A stretch of 64,000 nt of DNA from DATAWK01 sp036267255 (GTDB lineage: Bacteria > Acidobacteriota > Terriglobia > Terriglobales > Acidobacteriaceae). The stretch spans positions 1 through 64,000 of the forward strand of contig DATAWK010000041.1 in assembly GCA_036267255.1 (NCBI GenBank), read 5' to 3'. Made by a program: the position numbers and the translations under genes. This document shows positions 53,030-60,926 of the stretch, piece by piece; the first letter of the stretch is position 1, and the number at the start of each line of letters is the position of its first letter. The notes under the pieces were generated by a model. It was not told where the DNA came from and did not search any database. It saw only the letters and a list, made by a program, of their open reading frames with translations.

Positions 53030-54463
53030 ATGCTATCGCTTTACGCCATTGTTCTCGCGGCTGTCTCTCTCACGCTGCTGGTGGTTTCTCTCGCCCGCGT
53101 TCACACCGTCAAGACCAGGGCCGACTACCTGGTCGCCGGCCGCTCGCTGCCCGCCTATGTACTCGTCTTCACGCTGCTCTCTTCGTGGATTGGCGCCGGC
53201 TCGCTGTTTGCCGGGGCAGAGAATGCCTATCGCAATGGATTTGCCGCACTCTGGCAACCTGCCGGAGGCTGGGTTGGCCTGCTGCTGATTTATTTCATTG
53301 CGCCGCGCGCCCGCAAGTTTGCGCAGTTCACCATTCCCGACCTGCTGGAAGCACGCTATAACCAGACCGCGCGCATACTCGGTGTCATCGCTATCCTCTT
53401 CGCCTATACGGCCATCGCCAGTTATCAACTGCGCGGCGGTGGCGACATTCTGCATCTCATCTTTCCCACGGTCATCACCAGCACGCTGGGCATGTACATC
53501 ATCGCGGCCTTTGTCATTCTGTTCACGGCGCTGGCTGGCATGTCCTCGGTCGCGTATATGGACGTCGCCATCGGCATCCTGGTTACGGTGGCCTGCATTG
53601 TGGCAGTTCCCATCCTGCTGCACCATGCCGGTGGCTGGGCTGGCCTGCACGCATCCTTGCCCGCAACCCACTTTCAGGTGCTGGGATCGATCACCTTTGT
53701 CCGCGCCATGGAATTTTTTCTGCCGACCATGCTGTTGATGCTGGGCAATCAATCCATGTACCAGAAATTCTTTTCCGCTAAATCGGAAAAAGACGCGCGC
53801 CACGCGGTCGTCGGCTGGATCATCGGCACACTTATTTTAGAAACCATCATCGTCGCCATCGCCGTCATTGGCTCGGCGCTCTATCCTACGGGCGAAGTCA
53901 GCCAGCATCCGCGCGAGATCATCGCCTACACGGCGTTGCATGGTCTGCCCGCAATTCTGGGTGCCTTGCTAATGGGCGCGGTCTTCGCCAAGGTCATCTC
54001 GACGGCGAACAACTATCTCTTTTCGCCCGCCACCAATCTCGTCAACGATGTCTTTATCCGCTACATCCAGCCGGACGCCAGCAACAAACGCATCCTCATC
54101 ATTTCGCGGCTGGTAGTGGTGCTGCTCGGTATCTGGGCGCTGATGCAAGGCGCGTATACGCAATCCATTCTGGCGAAAGCGCTCTATGCCTATACGATTT
54201 ATTCCGCCGCGCTGACGCCTGTAATTCTCGCCGCGTTCTATTGGAAGCGCGCCACGGCAGCGGGCGCTGTCAGTTGCATCACTGCCGGCACCTTAGTCAC
54301 CGTCTTCTGGGACACGGCCTTCGTCCGCCAGTATCTGCCGGCAGCGCTCGCGCATCGCGACGCCATTTTCCCCGCGCTGCTGGTGTCGTTGCTTTGTCTG
54401 GTGCTGGTCAGCGCGTTCACCAAGCCGCCGCGAGAAGAACAGATCGCTCCGTTTTTCTCCTAG
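53030..54463 (+). CDS. sodium:solute symporter family protein
   Basis: A 477-residue SSS transporter with about 13 hydrophobic segments. The signature part includes DYLVAGRSLPAYVLVFTLLS, WIGAGSLFAGAENAYRNGF, and the Na-site helix FAKVISTANNYLFSPATNL. Residues such as YTAIASYQLRGGGDILHLI match the LeuT-like repeat. The substrate (sugar, proline, pantothenate or other) cannot be read from sequence. It follows yggS after 106 bases. Confidence 0.92.
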   Translation: MLSLYAIVLAAVSLTLLVVSLARVHTVKTRADYLVAGRSLPAYVLVFTLLSSWIGAGSLFAGAENAYRNGFAALWQPAGGWVGLLLIYFIAPRARKFAQFTIPDLLEARYNQTARILGVIAILFAYTAIASYQLRGGGDILHLIFPTVITSTLGMYIIAAFVILFTALAGMSSVAYMDVAIGILVTVACIVAVPILLHHAGGWAGLHASLPATHFQVLGSITFVRAMEFFLPTMLLMLGNQSMYQKFFSAKSEKDARHAVVGWIIGTLILETIIVAIAVIGSALYPTGEVSQHPREIIAYTALHGLPAILGALLMGAVFAKVISTANNYLFSPATNLVNDVFIRYIQPDASNKRILIISRLVVVLLGIWALMQGAYTQSILAKALYAYTIYSAALTPVILAAFYWKRATAAGAVSCITAGTLVTVFWDTAFVRQYLPAALAHRDAIFPALLVSLLCLVLVSAFTKPPREEQIAPFFS

Positions 54464-54497
54464 GGCAAACGATGCCGAAACGCGCGCTCGCTGCAGT

Positions 54498-54548
54498 GGC
54501 CTTATCTCTGTAACGATCCTATCGATGGAACGGCCCTATCGCTGTAAC
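54498..54548. repeat. three tandem 17-base repeats at the thyX-like gene end
   Basis: GGCCTTATCTCTGTAAC, GATCCTATCGATGGAAC and GGCCCTATCGCTGTAAC follow directly. The third copy overlaps the last codons and stop of the ThyX-like gene. Each copy contains TTA or CTA on the plus strand, i.e. a stop codon on the minus strand, and 17 is not a multiple of three, so the stops fall in all three frames. Confidence 0.7.
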
Positions 54549-56206
54549 GGATCGACCGGCGCGTGGATGTCCGTCACGCGAATGAACTGCGCCAGCTTCG
54601 GATGATGCTTCGCGATAGCCTGATACATCTCCCACGCCACGCGGCGATAGGAAATGTGGCCCTGCGGTGCGCTACGCAACTCGGAGATGTAGACCGCTTC
54701 GGCAAAATCCATCTTGAACAGCGAACGGCAACGCGTGCCCAGCGGCAGCACATATTGCGCCGTGGCCGCGGCATCGGGAAGGTTCGCCAACGAAAGCTGA
54801 TCGAAGATTGCGTGCGCCTTGCGCAGCGTCTTCTCGTACTCCCCGTACATTGGAGTCTCATGCAGCAACTCCGGCACTTCGTATCCATGCGCGTTGGTGA
54901 AACTCTGCATCGTCTGCACGCAGCGGCGGTGGCGATGCATGTCGCGAAATCCGCCGATGTCCATCAGGATGTCGAAGCGGAAGCCATAGCCGGAGGAAAA
55001 TGCGCGCAGCAATTCATCGTGGCGTCCGCGATCCTGCATCCCCAGCAACAACAGCTCATCGCGTTTGGCGGCATCGAGCGCGGCAACATGATCGCGAATC
55101 TGCCGATAGGGATAATGACACGCACCGTACAGCAGCGTGGTGATGATCTCGATCTCGATCGACTCGGCATTGCCGCTTTTCCCTGTGGCAGAATCTTCGA
55201 CCAGATCCACCAGCGGCGCGGCCTGGATGCGTTTCTGCTTCATCAACTCTTGCGCCGCCTGCTCCAGCGCGGGACGCACCTTCCTCACATACTCCACGGG
55301 CGCGGCATACTTCACCAGCGTGGGCGCCGTCTTCACTTCGCGCAGCAGCAACGCAGCGGCTTCTTCGCCCAGCGCGGGATCGACGGCGGCAATCTTTTTC
55401 TGTAGTGCTTCCAGCGCAGCTGTCTGCACGTTCCATGCGGAACTGGCTGCGGCCTCGCGCAGACGTTCGCCCAGACGGCGCACTTCCTCATGCGCATCGG
55501 TCAGCAGCCGCGAAACCTGCGTCTCCAGCGTGCGCGCATTCACAATCTGGCCCAGAGAAGTGTTCGCAGCCAGCGGCAACAGGTAACGCGCCACATCAAA
55601 GGCACGGGCGCGCAGCGTGCGGTCGTAGGCCTCCTGCTTCATCTCCTCCGGTTTGGCGATGCGCTGGCCCAGCAACTCAAACGTTTCCCTGGAGAGCTTT
55701 TCATACGCGGTAAACAAGCCTTCCATGCTCTCCGTATAGAGATTTTTTGCCTCGATCTCTGCGCCAAACTCCGGTCGATACCAGCCGCTCTTACGAAAAT
55801 TCTGGTAGCGCGTCGACCGCTCCTGCCCATCCCAGCGCTGCTCATCCACCAGCACAATGGCAGCCAGCAACGACAGCCGCTCCACGGCAAAGGCGACATG
55901 CGCCAGGTCGGCGATGGAGCGATGGCCATACTGAAAATAAAACGTGTTGAGAAATTGCTCGGCGCGCTGGCTGTTCAGCTCGCGCAGCGACTCCTTCATC
56001 GACAGCGCGGAGCGCGAATACTTGGCCATCGCGTAGGCCAGCACTTCCGGGTCCGCGCCGTGAACGGCATATACGTTGGTATCGTCGCTCGTTGCGTCGT
56101 GGATCGCGGCAGAACCGGCCGTTGCGGAAGACGCGGTATTTACAGGAGCTGGCTTCGCTGGCTCTTGAGAAGCTGGAATCGTAGGAGTGGGGGTATCGCT
56201 GGTCAT
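54536..56206 (-). CDS. thyX: ThyX-related protein with two ThyX-like regions
   Basis: A 556-residue protein, about twice the length of an ordinary flavin-dependent thymidylate synthase (220-260). The first copy has YGHRSIADLAHVAFAVERLS (about 93-112) and QRWDGQERSTRYQNF, which keeps the SxRY end of the ThyX motif but has lost RHR. The second copy keeps ESIEIEIITTLLYGACHYPY and FRDMHRHRRCVQTMQSF (about 420-435), retaining RHR but not the SxRY end. A helical linker lies between. ThyX methylates dUMP using methylene-THF and FAD; whether this form does so is uncertain. The ATG at 56206 is chosen at the Thr/Pro-rich start, without a good ribosome site. Confidence 0.75.
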   Translation of the reverse strand: MTSDTPTPTIPASQEPAKPAPVNTASSATAGSAAIHDATSDDTNVYAVHGADPEVLAYAMAKYSRSALSMKESLRELNSQRAEQFLNTFYFQYGHRSIADLAHVAFAVERLSLLAAIVLVDEQRWDGQERSTRYQNFRKSGWYRPEFGAEIEAKNLYTESMEGLFTAYEKLSRETFELLGQRIAKPEEMKQEAYDRTLRARAFDVARYLLPLAANTSLGQIVNARTLETQVSRLLTDAHEEVRRLGERLREAAASSAWNVQTAALEALQKKIAAVDPALGEEAAALLLREVKTAPTLVKYAAPVEYVRKVRPALEQAAQELMKQKRIQAAPLVDLVEDSATGKSGNAESIEIEIITTLLYGACHYPYRQIRDHVAALDAAKRDELLLLGMQDRGRHDELLRAFSSGYGFRFDILMDIGGFRDMHRHRRCVQTMQSFTNAHGYEVPELLHETPMYGEYEKTLRKAHAIFDQLSLANLPDAAATAQYVLPLGTRCRSLFKMDFAEAVYISELRSAPQGHISYRRVAWEMYQAIAKHHPKLAQFIRVTDIHAPVDPLQR

Positions 56207-56391
56207 AAATAGAAATCTTTGGCGCTTAATTTTTTCACGAAAATGTTTGTGGCTTTCAGGGTATCGCAGTGGGTGCAAACGAGACGGTGGAAAGTTTTCC
56301 AAACGGTTTTCCCCCAGCCCGGTGGCAACCCGGCAGTAACAGAAACCGTCGTAAAATACTACGTAACCCTGTCCTGCTACGGGCTGCCAAT

Positions 56392-57162
56392 ATGGGAGAA
56401 GTCCTTTCCATCGTCGATCATCGACCCTGGGCGTTACCGACGCGTCCCTGGGTAATGCAGCAGCGCTGGCACAGTCTGTTGTTTGCGCATTGGCCTGTCC
56501 CAGCCGCTGAAATCTCCTACCTGCTGCCTGACGGCCTCACCGTCGACTGCTTCAGCGGCGATGCCTGGATCGGCGTCGTGCCCTTCACCATCGACCGCAT
56601 TCGCTTTCGCGGCCTTGGAACGGTTCCCGGAGCCAATCGTTTTGCGGAGTTGAACCTGCGCACTTATGTCCGCGACCGCCGCACCGGAATTCCCGGCGTT
56701 TATTTCTTCTCCCTGGACGCGGCGAACCCGTTGGCTGTCATGGCAGCGCGGATGTGGTTTCACCTGCCCTACTATTGGGCGCGCATGCATGCGGAAACCA
56801 ACGGCAGCGGCACGGTCGAATATTCCAGCGAACGTCTGCTGGCCGGCCAGCCTGTCCGCTTTCGCGCGCGCTATCGCGGTCTTGGCCCCACACAGCGGAT
56901 GAAGCGCAGACTGGCCGGGTCCATCGAGCACTTCCTCACCGAACGCTACTGCCTGTTCACCACCAACCGGCGCGGACAACTGCTGCAAGGCAACGTCCAT
57001 CATGCGCCCTGGCCGCTGGAAGAAGCCGAGGCCGAGATTGAGTTGAATGAGCTGCCGATAGCCCACGGCATCCGCCTGCCGCAGACCCAACCGATTCTCT
57101 ACTTCGCCCGTGAACTGGCCATCTACGCCTGGCATCCGCAACCGGCCCTGGCTTTGGCGTGA
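56392..57162 (+). CDS. YqjF-like DUF2071 protein
   Basis: A 256-residue DUF2071 (YqjF) family protein. WVMQQRWHSLLFAHWPVPAAE, GLTVDCFSGDAWIGVVPFTI, FAELNLRTYVRDRRTGIPGV and YFFSLDAANPLAVMAARMWF are the family's conserved core; the C-terminus ends with LYFARELAIYAWHPQPA. The fold is acetoacetate-decarboxylase-like with unknown activity. The ATG at 56392 is taken from the family N-terminus. It is divergent from the ThyX-like gene. Confidence 0.93.
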   Translation: MGEVLSIVDHRPWALPTRPWVMQQRWHSLLFAHWPVPAAEISYLLPDGLTVDCFSGDAWIGVVPFTIDRIRFRGLGTVPGANRFAELNLRTYVRDRRTGIPGVYFFSLDAANPLAVMAARMWFHLPYYWARMHAETNGSGTVEYSSERLLAGQPVRFRARYRGLGPTQRMKRRLAGSIEHFLTERYCLFTTNRRGQLLQGNVHHAPWPLEEAEAEIELNELPIAHGIRLPQTQPILYFARELAIYAWHPQPALALA

Positions 57163-57323
57163 CGCATCCGCCCAGTCCACCCGATCGAGCACTCGACGTC
57201 CGCATCTCCAATTGGTATATTTGTGGCCCGCAGCCTATTGCGTCGCCAGTTACCCCTTGGTAACGTGTTCTGCCCCGGCTTGTGGAAAGATTTTCTATAA
57301 CGTCTCAATTGGAGGAAATCCCT

Positions 57324-57608
57324 ATGAAATTGAAACTCGCTCTTGGCAGTACAGCACTCGCCATAGCCATCGCTGCCAGCGGTATGGTCATTGCACAGCA
57401 GGCTCCCGTCAGCAACATTGACCCCGCACGTCATCCCCACCTGGCCCAGGCACAAAGGCTGGCGATCCAGGCCTCCATGCAAATCGGCGCTGCCCGGACA
57501 GACAATCACGAACACATGGGTGGTCATGGAAGAAGGGCCCAGCAGTTGCTGGACCAGGTCAATAATGAACTGAAATTGGCTGCGGAAGCCGCAAATCGTA
57601 ACCACTAG
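57324..57608 (+). CDS. small exported protein
   Basis: A 94-residue protein with signal peptide KLKLALGSTALAIAIAASG (mature start near AQQAPVS). The rest is helical: DPARHPHLAQAQRLAIQASM and RAQQLLDQVNNELKLAAEAA, with HEHMGGHGRRA between. This pattern of a two-helix periplasmic hairpin recurs in many soil bacteria without known function. TTGGAGGA stands 8 bases before the ATG. A terminator hairpin follows. Confidence 0.85.
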   Translation: MKLKLALGSTALAIAIAASGMVIAQQAPVSNIDPARHPHLAQAQRLAIQASMQIGAARTDNHEHMGGHGRRAQQLLDQVNNELKLAAEAANRNH

Positions 57609-57630
57609 TCTTTTGTCTAAAGATTCACGA

Positions 57631-57671
57631 CGCAACTGCGCTGCGAAGAATTTCTCCGTGGCGCAGTTGTG
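57631..57671 (+). terminator. probable terminator after small exported protein
   Basis: CGCAACTGCGC and GCGCAGTTGTG form an 11-base stem with one G-T pair, enclosing a 19-base loop, followed by TTATAT. It begins 22 bases after the stop codon of the gene at 57324. Confidence 0.55.
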
Positions 57672-57814
57672 TTATATCGGCCCAGATATTTCCGCGGCGT
57701 AACCTTCCTCCCACCTGCAAAAGACGGCTCATCCCGGCAACAGCCGGCCCGTGGTACCGTTGCATACATCCCCGCAGCGCATCCAGCGATCTTATGTTTC
57801 AGGAGGAAGCAACC

Positions 57815-58105
57815 ATGGCAAGAACACTCCGCAGCTCATTTGGCATGGCAGCCGCAGCCATCGCGGCCAGTGCGGTCGGTGTCGCTGCGATCGGAGCCTT
57901 GGCGCTGGGAGCTGTCGCGATCGGCACCGTGGTGGCGAGCCGATTCGTCATACGCCGTCTGTCGATCCGCGATTCGCAACTGGGGCGGACCGAAATCGGT
58001 GAGCTTTACGTGGGCCGGTTGCATGTGCGGCAGCTCGTCGTGGAAGACGAACTCACCATTCCAAAAGAATCCGGACATATCCACACCGGCGAACCGCTCA
58101 CGTAG
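57815..58105 (+). CDS. membrane-anchored protein with pentapeptide-like repeat
   Basis: A 96-residue protein. An Ala/Gly/Val-rich membrane segment (residues 12-43, with AIGALALGAVAIG) is followed by a repeating five-residue pattern: LSIRD, SQLGR, TEIGE, LYVGR, LHVRQ, LVVED, then ELTIP. Alternating hydrophobic positions suggest a short beta-helix or beta-roll facing one side of the membrane. Comparable GALALG-plus-LxV proteins occur in many bacteria and are uncharacterised. AGGAGG lies 8 bases before the ATG. Confidence 0.8.
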   Translation: MARTLRSSFGMAAAAIAASAVGVAAIGALALGAVAIGTVVASRFVIRRLSIRDSQLGRTEIGELYVGRLHVRQLVVEDELTIPKESGHIHTGEPLT

Positions 58106-58178
58106 AAGCGGAACCTGTAGCCCCGGCTTGCACAGATAAATCTGCACCGCACTCTGGAATGAATCTTCCAAATCAGCC

Positions 58179-59444
58179 CTATTCCGCGGCGTAATATCCG
58201 TCGCGCGTCTGCACGTACAGGTCTTTCTTCTTCGGCGTCAGCGTGATGTGGTGATACCCGGCGTCGGCATCGTCCTTGCTCGGCGTATAGCCCAGCATGT
58301 ACTGGCCGCGCAGCTCTTCGGCAATTTTGGCGTAGACGTCGCTGGTCTTGTCCTTCTTGGCTTCATACATAAAGCCGCCCGTCTGGCCGCATATCTGCTG
58401 CAGAATTTTCTTTCCGTCGACGTGCGCTGGATACGGATTGCCGCGACGACCACCTCCGCCGCCACCGGGGTAACCTCCACCCGGGTAGCCTCCGCCCGGA
58501 TACCCTCCACCGGGATAACCCCCGCCTGGATAACCGCCTCCGGGGTAGCCCATGCCACCGTGCCGTCCCATACCGGGATAGGAATTGCTGCGCTGCTGGC
58601 CCTCCTGCCCCTTGAAATAAATGGCGTAGACCACGGTGTCGGCTCTTTGTGCGGCTTCAATCGCGCTATTCAGCGTCTCCTTGCTGCCGCGATCGACGCC
58701 ATCGGTCAGAATGATCAGGGCCTTGCGCCCTTGCTGCTTCGACATCAATTCGTCCGACGCCAGAAAGATGGCGTCATAGAGCGTTGTGCCGCCCCCGGCA
58801 TGATGACCGCCCCCGGAGTTTTGGCCGTTGTCGCCGCCAGAATCCTGGCTGGGGTCCTGATTTGTGTTCTGCGACCCAAACGCGGGTGTTCCCATCGTTC
58901 CCATCTTGTCGAGTGCATGGCGCAGCTTGTCTTTGGAAGACGTCGTGTCCTGGTCCAGATCGACTTCGCGCGCAAACTCGATCAGAAATGCCTTGTCCTT
59001 GGGATCGGTCAGCATCTGATCGAGAAAGTCTTCACTGGATTTCTGTTCGTCGCTCAGCGCGTTGCGCTGGCTTCCACTCGTATCCACCAGCAGGCCCAGC
59101 GTCAAGGGCAGGTTGGTGTTGTGTGTGAAATATTTGATGGTTTGCGGATGGCTGTTGTCGGTCAGCGTAAAGTCGTCGGCCGTCAGGTCATTCACAATGT
59201 TGCCATGCTTGTCGCGCACGGTCACCGCCATGGTGACAACCTTCACGCTCACCTTCAGGGTGGGATTTCCCTGCGCCGGCTTTTCCAGCGTCGGCTTCTG
59301 CAGCGTTGGTTTTTCCTGCGCACATGCGGTTGCGGCACAAAGGGCAACCACAAACATCGCAGACCAAAAGCGGATTGCTAAAAAACGGGGCGATATACGA
59401 CAACGAATCTGAAAGTGGAGAGCATTTCGAATCATGGAAGACAT
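58179..59444 (-). CDS. VWFA-related secreted protein with GGGYP repeats
   Basis: A 421-residue exported protein; the hydrophobic signal segment lies at about residues 22-42 (RFWSAMFVVALCAATACA). The VWFA-related core has VSVKVVTMAVTVRDKHGNIV, FTLTDNSHPQTIKYFTHN and the MIDAS LLVDTSGSQRNALSDEQ with ILTDGVDRGSKET. An acidobacterial-type Gly/Asn/Gln-rich loop lies near residue 205, and six GGGYP repeats interrupt the domain near residue 300. The end is YMLGYTPSKDDADAGYHHI. It is the third VWFA gene in the window. ATGs at 59444 and 59435 are both possible. Confidence 0.88.
   Translation of the reverse strand: MSSMIRNALHFQIRCRISPRFLAIRFWSAMFVVALCAATACAQEKPTLQKPTLEKPAQGNPTLKVSVKVVTMAVTVRDKHGNIVNDLTADDFTLTDNSHPQTIKYFTHNTNLPLTLGLLVDTSGSQRNALSDEQKSSEDFLDQMLTDPKDKAFLIEFAREVDLDQDTTSSKDKLRHALDKMGTMGTPAFGSQNTNQDPSQDSGGDNGQNSGGGHHAGGGTTLYDAIFLASDELMSKQQGRKALIILTDGVDRGSKETLNSAIEAAQRADTVVYAIYFKGQEGQQRSNSYPGMGRHGGMGYPGGGYPGGGYPGGGYPGGGYPGGGYPGGGGGGRRGNPYPAHVDGKKILQQICGQTGGFMYEAKKDKTSDVYAKIAEELRGQYMLGYTPSKDDADAGYHHITLTPKKKDLYVQTRDGYYAAE
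58467..58556 (-). repeat. six 15-base repeats encoding a Gly/Pro/Tyr repeat
   Basis: Six head-to-tail 15-base units, such as CGGGTAGCCTCCGCC on the plus strand, encode GGGYP repeats inside the VWFA protein. Units differ at synonymous positions, so the peptide is maintained while the DNA diverges. The last unit is degenerate (encodes GMGYP). Confidence 0.85.
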
Positions 59445-59637
59445 CTCGAATGAGGCTGGACTTTATCTTAGACGGGCCAGAATGCAGAGAGTTTCATGCC
59501 ATGAAGGCTGTCCGGACTCCCGAGGATGGCCGCAGGCGCGGAATTTGGCCGCAGCCGCATCGCCGGGAGCGTTTTCGGATCATACGGCACGAAGTCGCGG
59601 CTTAGGGCGACATGCTGCCGGAACTGCGACGCCTATG

Positions 59638-59889
59638 CTACACGGAAGCAGAAAAATGACCGCGGAAATCGGCGTTTTCCTGTTCCTCCGATTTCGATTG
59701 GTTTCCCGAACTGTTGTAACGGGCCGCGCCGACAGCGCCTTGCGATACTCCCTGTCCGCCTCCGGTAGAGGCAAAACCGGCTAACTTCTTACGTACGGAG
59801 GCAGCTCGCTCGGCTGCAATTGCTTTCGCATCGCGTTGATGCGACTCAAACGCCCCGATATACGGGTTCATGTGACCGTGAACGTGCAT
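59638..59889 (-). CDS. small hypothetical protein
   Basis: An 83-residue protein supported by a good ribosome site (GAGGAG six bases before the ATG at 59889). It starts MHVHGHMNPYIGAFESHQRD, has a helical basic stretch with ERAASVRKKLAGFAS, and ends in a Gly/Ser/Gln/Glu-rich tail. No signal peptide or membrane segment. The N-terminal His pattern could bind metal. I do not recognise the family. It is divergent from the small gene at 60099. Confidence 0.6.
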   Translation of the reverse strand: MHVHGHMNPYIGAFESHQRDAKAIAAERAASVRKKLAGFASTGGGQGVSQGAVGAARYNSSGNQSKSEEQENADFRGHFSASV

Positions 59890-60098
59890 CGTTGGCTCCT
59901 CTCGGTCCGAATCTATGCGGAATAAGAGCAACCGGCATGCCATCGGCACGCTGGAGAAACTAGAAAATCTTAATCCTTCCATGCACATAGCCAAACTGGG
60001 CACGCAAGAGCAACTGGCCGCGAAGAATTTTCTTAAAGCTCCACGCCACCCTGCCGATGAATGACCTGAAAGCACCATTTCCCTGTCAGGAGGAAATC

Positions 60099-60344
60099 AT
60101 GCAGATCTCCAGTCTTTCATCTGTTTCCACCACCACAGCCCAAACCCAGAGCGCCGCGCAAGCCGAAACGCTGGCTGCTGTTGCCTCCGATACCGTGTCA
60201 GGCAAGAACTACGCGATCAGCGTAGATGGATCGGGAGGAACCTACGAAGCCTCGGTCCCGAATCTGCCCGGCGCCAGCGCCAGCGGTTCCAGCGTCCAGG
60301 CAGCGGAAAATAACCTCGACGCCATCCTGGACGTTCTCGCCTGA
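60099..60344 (+). CDS. small HicB-like protein
   Basis: An 81-residue protein with an excellent ribosome site (AGGAGG five bases before the ATG). After a Ser/Thr/Gln/Ala-rich N-terminus (residues 1-33) the remainder GKNYAISVDGSGGTYEASVP then NLPGASASGSSVQAAENNLD follows the pattern of the HicB antitoxin core (Y-x-I/V, GGY-ASVPDLPG, A-G-S, EA-N). The DNA-binding C-terminal part of full HicB is absent, and no HicA toxin (small dsRBD-like ORF) is adjacent. Function is unknown; the similarity is pattern-based inference. Confidence 0.6.
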   Translation: MQISSLSSVSTTTAQTQSAAQAETLAAVASDTVSGKNYAISVDGSGGTYEASVPNLPGASASGSSVQAAENNLDAILDVLA

Positions 60345-60382
60345 GGCATCGGCATCTCTGTCAGCGGAGCTGCGATCCGGCC

Positions 60383-60793
60383 CTAAACAAAACGAATACC
60401 GAAGCGTTCGGAAATCTGCTGGAGCTTCTCCATATCCTGCGGCATCGCGAGCGGGCTGATCTCTTCGAGATATTCCTCAAATCCTGCCGGCGAAATAAAA
60501 ATGAGCATCTTGCCATCCGTGCTGCCTGAGTTCCGAAAGGCATGAGGTTTGCCTCGTTGCGCAAAGAACACCTCTCCCCGGCGCAACGAGCGCCATGCCG
60601 TGCCATCGAACAGTTCAAACTCCCCTTCCAGCACGGTGAACGTTTCATCTTCGCGTGTGTGAACATGCGGCGGCGGCCCGCCACCCGGAGGCGAAAGCTG
60701 TGTCATCACTGCGGCCCCTCCGCCGCTCACCTGTCGATTCACCAAAATCTCAACGGTCTCTCCGAGAACCTTAAATGTTTTGATTGCCGCCAT
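60383..60793 (-). CDS. cupin domain protein
   Basis: A 136-residue single-domain cupin. Motif 1 includes GGGPPPHVHTREDETFTVLE, supplying two His and a Glu, and motif 2 is GKPHAFRNSG. The likely metal is Fe, Mn or Zn. The ATG at 60793 is chosen with GAGAGGA upstream; the frame extends by nine residues. Substrate unknown; such cupins often act in small-molecule metabolism or as storage-like proteins. Confidence 0.9.
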   Translation of the reverse strand: MAAIKTFKVLGETVEILVNRQVSGGGAAVMTQLSPPGGGPPPHVHTREDETFTVLEGEFELFDGTAWRSLRRGEVFFAQRGKPHAFRNSGSTDGKMLIFISPAGFEEYLEEISPLAMPQDMEKLQQISERFGIRFV

Positions 60794-60926
60794 CCTGTTT
60801 CCTCTCAATGGATTTCTCACTCATTCCGATTCTGACTTCCCTGCAGGGATTGCGCCTGTTTCCGGGTTCATTGGCAATCGTTTCACACATGCCTGTCCAT
60901 GCGCTTCGTATTGCATCAGAACAGCC

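Noticed and set aside
58467..58556. CRISPR-like short repeats
   Set aside because: The 15-base units follow without spacers and encode an in-frame GGGYP peptide, so they are a coding repeat.
58248..59381. 377-codon open frame on the plus strand
   Set aside because: Antisense to the VWFA gene with its repeats; no ribosome site and no recognisable domain.
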